Both the position numbers and the translations under genes were made by a program. Below are positions 1 through 7,824 of a stretch of DNA of 64,000 nucleotides, one piece after another. The DNA comes from Bacillus sp. REN16. GTDB lineage: Bacteria > Bacillota > Bacilli > Bacillales > Bacillaceae_L. The notes under the pieces were generated by a model. It did no database searches. It saw only the letters and a program-made list of their open reading frames with translations, and was not told the DNA's origin. Position 1 is the first letter of the stretch. Each line of letters begins with the position of its first letter. The stretch spans positions 124,001 through 188,000 of the forward strand of contig NZ_JAJFZK010000005.1 in assembly GCF_020731355.1 (NCBI RefSeq), in the 5' to 3' direction.

Positions 1-1422
1 ATTAAGACACCAGATGCTGATTTAGATAATTTCGTGAATCACTGGCTGCCACGTCAAATGTATTATCATGGTATAACAAATCGCCTATCAACAGATCCGC
101 AAACGCGTAATTATCTTCAAGATAATATGGGGATGAGCTATATTATGCCACAAATGACGAGAGGCGCTTTCCTGACAGCGTTAAGTCAGCAAAAGGAAAG
201 TGGTGCGATGCCAGATGGAATCATTTTGCATCCGGATGCTGAGTTAAAATATATTAACCAAGTCCCACATACGGACCATTGTGTGTGGTTGCCGATTTGC
301 CTAAGCGCTTATTTAGATGAGACAAATGATTATAGTATCCTTGATGAAGTGGTTCCTTTTGAAGGCGGAAACAAAACTGCTACCGTTTTTGAGCATATGA
401 ATCTTGCAATGCAATGGTTAATCCGTGACCGTGATGAGCGTGGTCTGAACTATATTAACCAAGGCGACTGGTGTGACCCTATGAATATGGTGGGGTATAA
501 AGGAAAAGGTGTTTCCGGTTGGCTAACAACTGCTTCCGCATATGCGTTTAACACGTGGTCTGAAATTTGTGAAGCAAGTGGACAAAGTGAGCTTAGTAAG
601 GAATACCGTTTGGAAGCAGAAAATACAAACGAGGTCATTAATAAGTATCTTTGGGACGGAGAATGGTACGCACGCGGTATCACCGACGATAATGTCATCT
701 TTGGAGTTAGCAAGGATACGGAAGGCCGGATTTTCTTAAATTCACAAGGCTGGGCAATGTTAAGTGGTGCAGCTGATGAACAGAAAAAACAAAAATTATT
801 ACAGGCTGTTATTGACCAGCTAGAAACGCCATATGGAGTTGAAATGCTCGGCCCTGCGTATACAGCGATGCGCGAGGACGTTGGTCGAGTGACTCAAAAA
901 CATCCTGGATCAGCGGAAAATGGATCAGTCTATAATCATGCGGCCATCTTCTACATCTATGCGCTATATCAAGCAGGCGAGACAGAAAATGCCTTCCGCT
1001 TGCTTCGAAAAATGATTCCAGGTCCAGATGTAGATGATGTCATTCAACGTGGGCAATTACCAGTATTTATTCCAAACTATTACCGTGGTGCCTATCGACA
1101 ATTCCCACGTACCGCTGGTCGCTCAAGCCACTTATTCAATACAGGAACCGTATCTTGGGTATACCGTTCCCTCATTGATGGCCTGTTTGGATTACAAGGA
1201 ACAAAGGATGGACTTCGCATTCACCCTCAGCTCCCAGCAAGCTGGAACGAAGCATCCGTAACACGAACCTTTAGAGGGGCAGAACTGCAAATCGACATGA
1301 AGCGTGAAGCAAACATTCAAAACGTAGAAGTCTATGTAAATGGGCTGCTTATCGAAGACAGTGTCCTGAAGGATATCGAGGCTGGTGGAGAGTATCGAGT
1401 GGTTGTGAAATTGCCGGAGTAA
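1..1422 (+). CDS. GH94-family glycoside phosphorylase, 3' part
   Basis: The frame is open from base 1, so the gene begins upstream; about 473 C-terminal residues are present. Seen: the GH94 catalytic-region motif GDWCDPMN (the family's general-acid Asp lies here), a late NGSVYNHAAIF segment like the phosphate-side motif of GH94, and a short beta-rich C-terminal domain. Known: GH94 enzymes phosphorolyse cellobiose, chitobiose, cellobionic acid and similar beta-linked disaccharides in the cytoplasm. The exact substrate cannot be told from this part. No membrane segment is visible. It ends in a tandem GC-rich repeat whose second unit forms a terminator. The first in-frame start codon in the window (GTG at 34) is unlikely to be the real start, because conserved sequence precedes it. 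Confidence 0.85.
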   Translation: MKTPDADLDNFVNHWLPRQMYYHGITNRLSTDPQTRNYLQDNMGMSYIMPQMTRGAFLTALSQQKESGAMPDGIILHPDAELKYINQVPHTDHCVWLPICLSAYLDETNDYSILDEVVPFEGGNKTATVFEHMNLAMQWLIRDRDERGLNYINQGDWCDPMNMVGYKGKGVSGWLTTASAYAFNTWSEICEASGQSELSKEYRLEAENTNEVINKYLWDGEWYARGITDDNVIFGVSKDTEGRIFLNSQGWAMLSGAADEQKKQKLLQAVIDQLETPYGVEMLGPAYTAMREDVGRVTQKHPGSAENGSVYNHAAIFYIYALYQAGETENAFRLLRKMIPGPDVDDVIQRGQLPVFIPNYYRGAYRQFPRTAGRSSHLFNTGTVSWVYRSLIDGLFGLQGTKDGLRIHPQLPASWNEASVTRTFRGAELQIDMKREANIQNVEVYVNGLLIEDSVLKDIEAGGEYRVVVKLPE

Positions 1423-1540
1423 ACGAGGGGAGTAAACGAGGGGACGGTTCCGCTGTTCGCCTAATTTCTTCCAGAAGAGTGAACAAGGGGAGTGAACAAG
1501 GGGACGGTTCCGCCGTTCCCCTATTTTTTTCCAGTAGATA
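1421..1540 (+). repeat. Tandem 60-bp duplication carrying the GGGGACGGTTC repeat
   Basis: Two units with a 60-bp period follow the GH94 stop codon. Both contain AAGGGGACGGTTCCGC or GAGGGGACGGTTCCGC followed by a TTCGCC/TTCCCC arm. This is the local duplicate of a repeat family dispersed through the first 35 kb of the window. Confidence 0.8.
1499..1528 (+). terminator. Rho-independent terminator of the GH94 gene
   Basis: AGGGGACGG and CCGTTCCCCT pair around a TTCCG loop, with a single-base bulge. ATTTTTTT follows. The second unit of the 60-bp duplication forms this structure. Confidence 0.7.
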
Positions 1541-1620
1541 ATTTCTTAGGATAGCCTCAGTTTTGATGGAAATGGAATCAGTTTTTCCCAAAATAAATTT
1601 ATTATAACAGTATACTAAAG

Positions 1621-1700
1621 GACCGATTAGCAGAAATCTGTACTAATCGGTCTTTTTTTACAAACCTTGATTTCAAACAAGCGTTTCTTACGTTTAGTCA
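1621..1700 (+). repeat. Hairpin-led intergenic repeat, copy A
   Basis: A 12-bp stem (GACCGATTAG... with ...CTAATCGGTC) and loop near CAGAAATCTG are followed by TTTTTTTA, so it also looks like a terminator. GATTTCAAACAAGCGTTT comes next. The same block recurs at 3838 and 6091. Confidence 0.75.
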
Positions 1701-2083
1701 AGTTGTTTTTTTATAAAATTTTATAATATTTATTGTAGTCGCTGGGGGATTAAAAGGAAACATGACAAATAGACCTATTCATTTACATTTTTTTGAATAG
1801 GGCTAGACTTGTGATACTATGTATGTATGACTAAGATTGGGTGGCTAGTCGGTAATCATAGTTTAGGTTGTGGGTAACTAAAAAGAATATATTCTTTAAT
1901 AGTTTATTCACACAAGCGATAGACGCGACTTTATGACATTTGTTGTAGGATTGCGTTTTTAATTTGTCATAGTAATCAACAATGTGATTGTTGCCGATTC
2001 TAATTTAATCATATTTTGTATAATGATGAAAAGCAATTTTCGTAAGTGTTTGTTCCTGTTGGGTTATCGTATAAAATAAGATC

Positions 2084-2122
2084 AAGGCAGATTGAACGGT
2101 TAATAACTGTTCAATCTGCCTT
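2084..2122 (+). terminator. Strong hairpin, probable terminator
   Basis: AAGGCAGATTGAAC (2084-2097) pairs perfectly with GTTCAATCTGCCTT (2109-2122) around an 11-nt loop. CTTTC follows on the plus strand. The adjacent amidase is on the minus strand, so it may serve that gene or a lost plus-strand gene. Confidence 0.55.
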
Positions 2123-2159
2123 CTTTCGCGGTTCGCGCAAAACTTCCGATTGTTCCTTT

Positions 2160-2178
2160 AAGAACCGTCCCCCTGTTT
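2160..2178 (-). repeat. GC-rich dispersed repeat, inverted copy
   Basis: AGAACCGTCCCCCTGTTTC is the reverse complement of the GGGGGACGGTTCT core found elsewhere in the window. It lies just past the 3' end of the minus-strand amidase. Confidence 0.7.
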
Positions 2179-2209
2179 CTTTAGAGGGGTTTGCCTTTTT
2201 ATTTAATTA

Positions 2210-3118
2210 TCACTTGGCTACACCGTAAACATTTGCATTTTTATATTGAGACTTTAACAAGTTGACGATTTCTTGCGCCTGCTTATGTGTAATATTCTCG
2301 ACGTGAACATTATACGGCCAATCTGAAGGCTTTGGACTTATATCCACAAAATTAGGATCTGCTGTGCGATATTTTCCATCGTGATTTTTCACCATTCTTC
2401 TGCCGTCTACAATCAATTCCTCTGTTATTAGAAATGAATGTCCCTTGTCGGATGTGCCGCTCATAATATCCCAACGAGGGGTATCATAGTACCAAAGCCC
2501 ATCATTTTTTACGGTAAGTTGTTTACCAACATATTCGCTATTTTCAACGATTTTAACATCTACGTTTGAAGGTTTTTCCACTTTGCCAACTTCCTCCTTT
2601 TTACCGGTAAATTCCTTTTCAACGTCATTAATAAACTGAGACCATGTGATTCCATATCTATTTAATGCATTTTCAGGGTCACTTCTTCTCTCGGGATCCA
2701 GTGTTTTATGTGAGACAATATGTTTTCTAGGCTGTAAATTAAATGTCTTACAAAGATATGCATGGTACCAAACATAACGGTTATAGGATTCTTGAAAATT
2801 AATACTACCGCCCCAACACAATTCAACACCTATTGCTGCATCATTTGCATCAGCACCAAAAAGTCGATTATCCGTCGGTTTATTGTATTGTACATGCCAT
2901 GCTTTTTCATTCAACGGCACAATTTCTAAAATATATTTATCATCAATGAATGTATGAGCACCCGCACTAGGTTGTTGGTTATTGAAATACTTCCAATTCT
3001 GATAAGCAGTTGACCCAGGATTGCCAGTGTCATGGGAAACAATAAATCTTACTTGCGCTATGCGCTGGCCACTGCGCGAATTACCTTTTTTAATGTAATC
3101 CCTTGTAATCTCGTACAT
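2210..3118 (-). CDS. N-acetylmuramoyl-L-alanine amidase, Amidase_2/PGRP fold (XlyA-like)
   Basis: Cuts the bond between N-acetylmuramic acid and L-alanine in peptidoglycan. Seen: an N-terminal zinc amidase domain of roughly 170 residues with SHDTGNP (first zinc His), GVELCWGG and HKTLDPERRSDP (later ligand region). A Lys/Glu-rich linker follows, then a C-terminal part ending in a small SPOR-like segment. No signal peptide, which fits phage-type endolysins such as XlyA of prophage PBSX (about 300 residues; this one is 302). An upstream in-frame TTG at 3127 abuts the AAAGGAG site, so the ATG at 3118, 9 bases past it, is chosen. Leftward neighbours are small membrane proteins, as in lysis cassettes. 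The whole may be a prophage remnant, but no other clear phage structural gene is seen. Confidence 0.88.
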   Translation of the reverse strand: MYEITRDYIKKGNSRSGQRIAQVRFIVSHDTGNPGSTAYQNWKYFNNQQPSAGAHTFIDDKYILEIVPLNEKAWHVQYNKPTDNRLFGADANDAAIGVELCWGGSINFQESYNRYVWYHAYLCKTFNLQPRKHIVSHKTLDPERRSDPENALNRYGITWSQFINDVEKEFTGKKEEVGKVEKPSNVDVKIVENSEYVGKQLTVKNDGLWYYDTPRWDIMSGTSDKGHSFLITEELIVDGRRMVKNHDGKYRTADPNFVDISPKPSDWPYNVHVENITHKQAQEIVNLLKSQYKNANVYGVAK

Positions 3119-3305
3119 AATTTTCAACTCCTTTATAATAAAGTATGTTGATCTAACAAATCCGTACAGGCAGATACAGTTTTTTAATACAAATGTAAAA
3201 AAACTACCTCAAATTGAGATAGCTAACCATAGGGGTGGATCCAATGTTACGTATATGCTCTTCGACTAATCACAATTTTTTTTATTAATACCAATTGATT
3301 CCACC

Positions 3306-3503
3306 TTATTTAACATAGGTGTTTAATTCTGCTTTAATCCTTGATGCATAAACATTATACGTAATACCAATTAATGATAAAGTTAAAATGAGCATTGTTA
3401 AGACTGTTCTGTTTCTATTAGAAGGATTAATAAACCCTTTATAATACAATCCCCCTACAAAAATATTAGTAATAAAGGCAATATACAAAAAGGCCATAAT
3501 CAT
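3306..3503 (-). CDS. Small membrane protein, unknown
   Basis: 65 residues with two hydrophobic segments (about 4-22 and 32-50) and short basic tails. No family recognised. No good ribosome binding site precedes the ATG at 3503; M3 is an alternative start. It lies 26 bases downstream of a 33-residue membrane ORF on the same strand, which may allow coupled translation. The position upstream of an endolysin-like amidase would fit a holin-type role, but that is only inference. Confidence 0.4.
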   Translation of the reverse strand: MIMAFLYIAFITNIFVGGLYYKGFINPSNRNRTVLTMLILTLSLIGITYNVYASRIKAELNTYVK

Positions 3504-3529
3504 CTAAATGCCAACTATAAGATAAAATC

Positions 3530-3631
3530 CTAATGAGATATTTTTTTAAAATGTCTATACTCAGCTTCTTTTACTGGAATAAAATACAATCCTACGATAT
3601 AAGCAATTGTTCCTGTAACCAACAAAAACAT
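3530..3631 (-). CDS. 33-residue membrane peptide
   Basis: A short ORF with a strong ribosome binding site (AAAGGGGTG, then 8 bases, then ATG at 3631). The product has one N-terminal hydrophobic stretch of about 18 residues (MFLLVTGTIAYIVGLYFIP) and a charged tail ending in KKISH. It directly precedes the 65-residue membrane protein on the same strand. Unknown function. The strong initiation site makes it more credible than its length suggests. Confidence 0.5.
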   Translation of the reverse strand: MFLLVTGTIAYIVGLYFIPVKEAEYRHFKKISH

Positions 3632-4147
3632 TAATTTACACCCCTTTCTATACATAGTAATACACTATTTGCTCACCTTTTATCAGGGGCGTTAGATATT
3701 GTTTCTAAGTCAATCAGCTTATTTATCTAGTTAAGACTTCCATTGTGTGTTGAGATATTCAAAAAAGCATTGATAGAAGAAATAAGGAAAATACAAACTT
3801 TGAGTAGAATTGAACTTATTTTAATAAAAAACCAATAGCCTGATTAGTAGCAATCTGTACTAATCGGGTTATTTAAGAAAACCCCGATTTCAAACAATGT
3901 TTGTTTAGCGATCAAAACCAATATTGTCATGTGATCTTAGATTCAATTAATCGGTTGTTACAATTAATATTATTAGGAAAAGTGATTTGAAAGCTGGATT
4001 GTTATACAATTAATTTAGTAGTCTACTATATATAGTGAATGAAAAATACGAGAAAAATGTTGTGGGGAATTTTTAAAGTTTAAATGGAACTGTTTTTAAA
4101 TTAAAATAATGGATTCATAATTTAGTTGATTGAGGGGATTGGTCACT
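3632..4147. other. Noncoding stretch with repeat copy B
   Basis: No gene seen between the small membrane ORF and the VOC protein. It contains the second hairpin repeat (3838-4030). Probable promoters for both divergent neighbours lie here, but no clear pair of -35/-10 boxes was picked out. Confidence 0.5.
3838..4030 (+). repeat. Hairpin-led intergenic repeat, copy B
   Basis: GCCTGATTAGTA (3838-3849) pairs, with two G-T wobbles, with TACTAATCGGGT (3858-3869) around GCAATCTG. The downstream part shares GATTTCAAACAA, TGTTTGTTTA and TTATACAATTAATTTAGT with copy C, so B and C match over roughly 190 bp. Confidence 0.75.
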
Positions 4148-4534
4148 ATGAAAATTAATCGTATTCATCATATAGCAATAATCTGTTCGGATTATGTAAA
4201 GTCCAAAGACTTTTATGTGAATAAGCTAGGTTTTACGGTAGTTAACGAAACTTTTCGAGCAGACCGTGGTTCATACAAGCTTGATTTAGCAGTTGGAGAT
4301 ACATATCAAATTGAGTTGTTCTCTTTTATGGACCCGCCAAAAAGACCTAGTTATCCTGAGGCAGCGGGACTGCGGCATCTTGCATTTGAGGTAGATGATA
4401 TAGAAGAAGCGGTGGGGGAGTTGAAATCTAAGGAAATCGAAGTGGAAGATATACGTATTGATGAGGTAACAGGTAAGAAATTTACCTTTTTTAGTGATCC
4501 TGATGATTTGCCTTTAGAAATTTACGAGAGATAG
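4148..4534 (+). CDS. VOC (glyoxalase/bleomycin-resistance) family protein
   Basis: 128-residue metal-dependent enzyme of the vicinal oxygen chelate fold, close to the YaeR/GloA2-like group. Seen: N-terminal INRIHHIAI with the usual first His, KDFYVNKLGF, the mid-protein LRHLAFEVDDI with another His, and the closing PDDLPLEIYE with the terminal Glu ligand. The frame is open from a TTG at 4130, but the GAGGGG site overlaps that codon, so the ATG at 4148 is preferred. Stands alone between leftward genes. The substrate is unknown. Confidence 0.8.
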   Translation: MKINRIHHIAIICSDYVKSKDFYVNKLGFTVVNETFRADRGSYKLDLAVGDTYQIELFSFMDPPKRPSYPEAAGLRHLAFEVDDIEEAVGELKSKEIEVEDIRIDEVTGKKFTFFSDPDDLPLEIYER

Positions 4535-4603
4535 TCTTATAAAGGGGAACAGGAGAAGATAAGATAGACTCTTGTTCCTGTTCCACTTTGGTCAAAAGAT
4601 GGT

Positions 4604-5482
4604 CTACCCTAATTCCCCTTTGTTCAACCGTCTTTGCAATTCTCTAATCACCAGAGAAGGTTTGCTAATCACTCCATCAACAGGTGTTCCAAGTCGTTTT
4701 TGTAAGGCAGTAATTGTAATCGGTCCTAGGTACCCGTCTTGCGAAACGCCCAGCCACTTTTGTAAAGCCTTAATTACGAGTGATGGTTTGCTAAGGAAGC
4801 CATCTACCGGAGTTCCAAAATATCGTTGGAGGGCCCTAATAGTTTTGGGGCCGAGATAGCCGTCAACCACAAGGTTTTCTTTTGGTGGTTTGACTGGTTG
4901 TGGTTTTGGTGCAGGTGTTTGTCCAGAACCAGTACCTGGTCCACCATAACTAACCCCTTCTTCCCGGCAAATCGCGCGTACCACACATTCGTACATCCCT
5001 TCACGATAGCTTTTATCCTTGATTTTATCTGATTGTGGACCATCCACAAATTCGTACTCGAGAATCGTCGTTCGACAGGCTCCTGTTAGCCGATGCATAT
5101 AGTAATAATCGCCGCCTGCTGAATTTTTGCGGGTGTAGACAGGTCGTGGTCTAACGGGATATCCGGCTTTTTTAAATTCCTCAATCAGCATTTGCTCAAA
5201 CTTGCCGTCAGAATAAATGGAATGGATCGTTTCAACTCCACTACCTCCTCCAGCGTTAAAATGATGTGAAATACATTTCTTGTAATTCTTAACCTTTGTG
5301 GTTCTTGGCCCGGGATCTAATGTAACATCACTTGACCTCGTCAAATCACTAGCAATCCCTAATTCGGCTAAACGTTTGTCCACATAAAGTGCTGCCTCTA
5401 AAGTATATACTTTCTCTGTATTTCCATTTGCTACTGCGCCAGGGTCACTCCCACCGTGTCCAGCATCTTGAATCCAACTCAT
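4604..5482 (-). CDS. N-acetylmuramoyl-L-alanine amidase, Amidase_3 with C-terminal wall-binding repeats
   Basis: 292 residues. The N-terminal half is an Amidase_3 zinc enzyme: DAGHGGSDPG (His ligand), the SHHFNAGGGSG motif (second His) and EYEFVDGP (catalytic Glu). After a Pro-rich linker near residue 195 come two peptidoglycan-binding repeats: DGYLGPKTIRALQRYFGTPV and a second copy built on DGYLGPITITALQKRLGTPV. Each is followed by DG-(F/V)-(L/I)-SKPSLVI. This architecture is seen in Bacillus phage endolysins such as that of SPP1. There is no signal peptide. The ATG at 5482 sits 9 bases after AAAAGGAG. Second amidase of a different fold within 3 kb. Confidence 0.88.
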   Translation of the reverse strand: MSWIQDAGHGGSDPGAVANGNTEKVYTLEAALYVDKRLAELGIASDLTRSSDVTLDPGPRTTKVKNYKKCISHHFNAGGGSGVETIHSIYSDGKFEQMLIEEFKKAGYPVRPRPVYTRKNSAGGDYYYMHRLTGACRTTILEYEFVDGPQSDKIKDKSYREGMYECVVRAICREEGVSYGGPGTGSGQTPAPKPQPVKPPKENLVVDGYLGPKTIRALQRYFGTPVDGFLSKPSLVIKALQKWLGVSQDGYLGPITITALQKRLGTPVDGVISKPSLVIRELQRRLNKGELG

Positions 5483-5581
5483 CGAAAATCACTCCTTTTC
5501 TATTAAATTATGCATACAGAATTTATTGGTACAGGCTCTTACCCTGAAGAGTGTAATAATAGACGAAGGCTAGACGCCCGT

Positions 5582-5956
5582 TTAAAAAGTCGGATATGGA
5601 TTAAATACGTAGAGATTGCCACATTGAGCCCCAGTTTTATTTTCTGTTTCATAAGCAGTTAACATATTAAGCTCAAGACATTTCCAAACCATTCGCTTAA
5701 ACGTCGAGCGGGAAATGGTATGTTCGCTCATGTCCAAGTCCGCGCTACAAATAATCTTTCCCATCGCCCTATGGCAAACCCCTGGGACGTTTGAGGATAA
5801 TTGAATTAATTGATTCAATCCGCATATTTCTCCTCGTGTGAACCTTTTTTGAAAATCAATCAGCCAAATCTCCATATTAACCTTAAATTCCTGGTAATCC
5901 TGAAACTGTGAATACACTTGAATATCCCTTTCAGAACTTATTTTTATTCTCGTCAA
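5582..5956 (-). CDS. Small soluble protein, possibly DNA-binding, unknown
   Basis: 124 residues, no membrane segment. The middle of the protein (about residues 42-98) has the helix pattern of a winged helix-turn-helix (TRGEICGLNQLIQLS, then SEHTISRSTFKRMVWKCLEL), as in replication or regulatory proteins of Bacillus phages and plasmids. That assignment is inference from pattern only. The start is TTG at 5956, eight bases after a strong AAAGGGGG site. About 100 bp upstream of the Amidase_3 gene on the same strand, so it may be cotranscribed. Confidence 0.5.
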   Translation of the reverse strand: MTRIKISSERDIQVYSQFQDYQEFKVNMEIWLIDFQKRFTRGEICGLNQLIQLSSNVPGVCHRAMGKIICSADLDMSEHTISRSTFKRMVWKCLELNMLTAYETENKTGAQCGNLYVFNPYPTF

Positions 5957-6348
5957 TACGTGAACCCCCTTTTACCATTTTTATAGTGAATGAACAGTGA
6001 AAAAGGGGCATCAATTGTGGATTTTTTAATAGGGGAATATACCTGTACATTATTTTATTTAAGCGAATTTGTTATTATAAAATAAAAAATGCCCGATTAG
6101 TAGAAATCTGTACTAATCAGGCATTTTTTGAAAATCGCGATTTCAAACAAACGTTTGTTTAACGGTTTGAGTCGGTGATATTGGGAAACCCTTCATTCAA
6201 TCAATCGTTTGTTTGGATATTTAATTGTAAGGAAATGGGGATGTGAGACAAACTGTTATACAATTAATTTAGTTGTCTACAATAGAAAAAATGCATTTTC
6301 GCCGCCAATATTGGAAAATAGGGACAGGCGACTAATACCACGTCACAT
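5957..6348. other. Noncoding stretch with repeat copy C
   Basis: No gene. Holds the third hairpin repeat (6091-6290) and, at 6321-6330, a short GGGACAGGCG fragment resembling the GC-rich dispersed repeat next to the Fic stop codon. Confidence 0.55.
6091..6290 (+). repeat. Hairpin-led intergenic repeat, copy C, with perfect palindrome
   Basis: GCCCGATTAGTA (6091-6102) pairs with TACTAATCAGGC (6111-6122), followed by ATTTTTTG. Just downstream, near 6147, AAACAAACGTTTGTTT is a perfect 16-bp palindrome of the kind bound by TetR-type repressors. Copies A and B carry decayed versions. The tail shares TTATACAATTAATTTAGT with copy B. Confidence 0.75.
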
Positions 6349-7479
6349 TTAGTCTCGCAATATCCTCATCAAATCATAATTTCGGTATTTTTTATTTCGT
6401 TTTACATCTGAATCGACAAATAATACGTCTTTTTCTACTAAGGCATTTAGTGCTTTTCGCGCGGTGTTTTGAGAAATTCGAGCATACTTTGATACCTTTG
6501 CAGTGTTGGTGAATGGGTCTGAGAAGGTATGAAGCCATACTTTCTTTTCAGATTCTGTTTCGCACAACTTTAACCCTTTGTGTGCAAGTTCTTCTGCCTT
6601 ATCGAGTTTTTGATTAATTCGATTTGCCATTCGGTCACACGCATGCAGGAAGAATAGAATCCAGCTTCCCCAATCTGGTTGATTTCCCCTTACTCCATTA
6701 AGGAGTTTATAATATCTTGCTTTTTCCTTTTCGAGCTCTTCACTTACGAAGAATATTGGTTTTGTAACTAATTTTGATTGCATTAAATACAAAACGATAA
6801 GGATTCTTCCTAATCTACCATTCCCATCGAGAAATGGATGAATTGATTCAAATTGAGCATGGATGATCGCAACTTTTATAAGCGGGTCACTAACCTCATT
6901 GAAGATGTACTCGCCTTTAGGGATATGGTCAGTAGGTAATTTGATATTGTATGGATGCCCGTTGATAAAGTATTCAAGGTTTTCCATATACTCATTTATC
7001 TTTTCTGCTGAAATAGGGATATAGGAAGCATCGGCAATATTTTTAGTTGGCCCTATAAAGTTTTGGATCTTTCTAAAATCACCAGCTGATTGTGTAGAGC
7101 CCCTTGCATTATCCATAAGAGTCGCATGTAATTCTTTTATCAATCTTGAGGATATCGGGTAACCAATTTGTATTTGTTCGTAACCTTGTTCAAGTGCCCT
7201 TTGATAATTGCTAACCTCTAAAATTTCCCACCGAGGGTTCTTATCGTTTTTTTCCTCAACAACATCAGAAAAAGTAACCTGTGTACCTTCAATTCTAGTC
7301 GATTCAACAGATTCACTTAGAGTGAGAATTTGAACCAATGCATCACTCACGATAGAATGATTAAATTTTTCCTCTAAACGGCCTAATTTGTTACTTACAG
7401 TAGATAATATACTTAAAATTTTCAGAGCATCATTTGTGTTAACGGAAATAGGCAATTTTTTAACACCTTTTATCGCCAC
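6349..7479 (-). CDS. Fic-domain protein with N-terminal inhibitory helix (class II)
   Basis: Fic enzymes usually transfer AMP to a hydroxyl group of a target protein. Seen: the full catalytic motif HPFLDGNGRLGR near residue 220, an N-terminal ESTRIEG segment fitting the inhibitory (S/T)xxxE(G/N) motif, and a C-terminal winged-helix region (ARISQNTARKALNALVEK). This is the usual order in class II, self-inhibited Fic proteins of about 370 residues. The longest frame begins at 7599, but the extra 40 residues look non-conserved. GTG at 7479 has AGAGGTGG five bases upstream and gives 376 residues. Target unknown. Divergent from the VWA lipoprotein gene. Confidence 0.88.
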   Translation of the reverse strand: MAIKGVKKLPISVNTNDALKILSILSTVSNKLGRLEEKFNHSIVSDALVQILTLSESVESTRIEGTQVTFSDVVEEKNDKNPRWEILEVSNYQRALEQGYEQIQIGYPISSRLIKELHATLMDNARGSTQSAGDFRKIQNFIGPTKNIADASYIPISAEKINEYMENLEYFINGHPYNIKLPTDHIPKGEYIFNEVSDPLIKVAIIHAQFESIHPFLDGNGRLGRILIVLYLMQSKLVTKPIFFVSEELEKEKARYYKLLNGVRGNQPDWGSWILFFLHACDRMANRINQKLDKAEELAHKGLKLCETESEKKVWLHTFSDPFTNTAKVSKYARISQNTARKALNALVEKDVLFVDSDVKRNKKYRNYDLMRILRD

Positions 7480-7824
7480 TATTACCACCTCTTTTTCTAA
7501 AAAGAATTCTTTATTACAATATTTTCTGGTTTTAACGCAACATTTTAGGAATTTTGAGTTATATACAACCATTATATACCAAAGTATCAAATCTAACACT
7601 AAATTAAACTGTTTTTATTTAAGGACAGATATTTATTTGACAAATTTGCAGAAAGGTAAGGAAAATATTCAATGTTGTATTTTAAAGAATAGGGCGTTGT
7701 ACCCTACCTTATGACCTAAAGGGTAATTCTAATTTCCTATTTTTACTTATTTAGGAAATTCCAGGTGTGGTATGTAGTACTATGTAAATGGTTTGATTTT
7801 TGATTGTTATGGAGGAGAGAATAC
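7480..7824. other. Divergent intergenic region
   Basis: Lies between the leftward Fic gene and the rightward VWA lipoprotein gene, so it must carry both promoters. AATTTCCTA (7731-7739) and TAGGAAATT (7752-7760) form a perfect inverted repeat that could be an operator or a weak hairpin. Nothing else recognised. Confidence 0.45.

Larger units (their letters stand above)
1541..2209. other. Noncoding stretch between GH94 gene and amidase
   Basis: No credible gene. It holds repeat copy A (1621-1700), a small AAGAATATATTCTT palindrome near 1883, the hairpin at 2084-2122 and an inverted copy of the GC-rich repeat at 2160-2178. AT-rich elsewhere. Confidence 0.6.

Noticed and set aside
1349-1591. 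Minus-strand 80-residue ORF with repeated TAEPSP units
   Set aside because: It is the reverse reading of the tandem 60-bp GC-rich repeat and the GH94 end; the apparent protein repeats come from the DNA duplication.
4572-5049. ORFs overlapping the Amidase_3 gene on both strands
   Set aside because: Shadows arising from the internal wall-binding repeats of the amidase.
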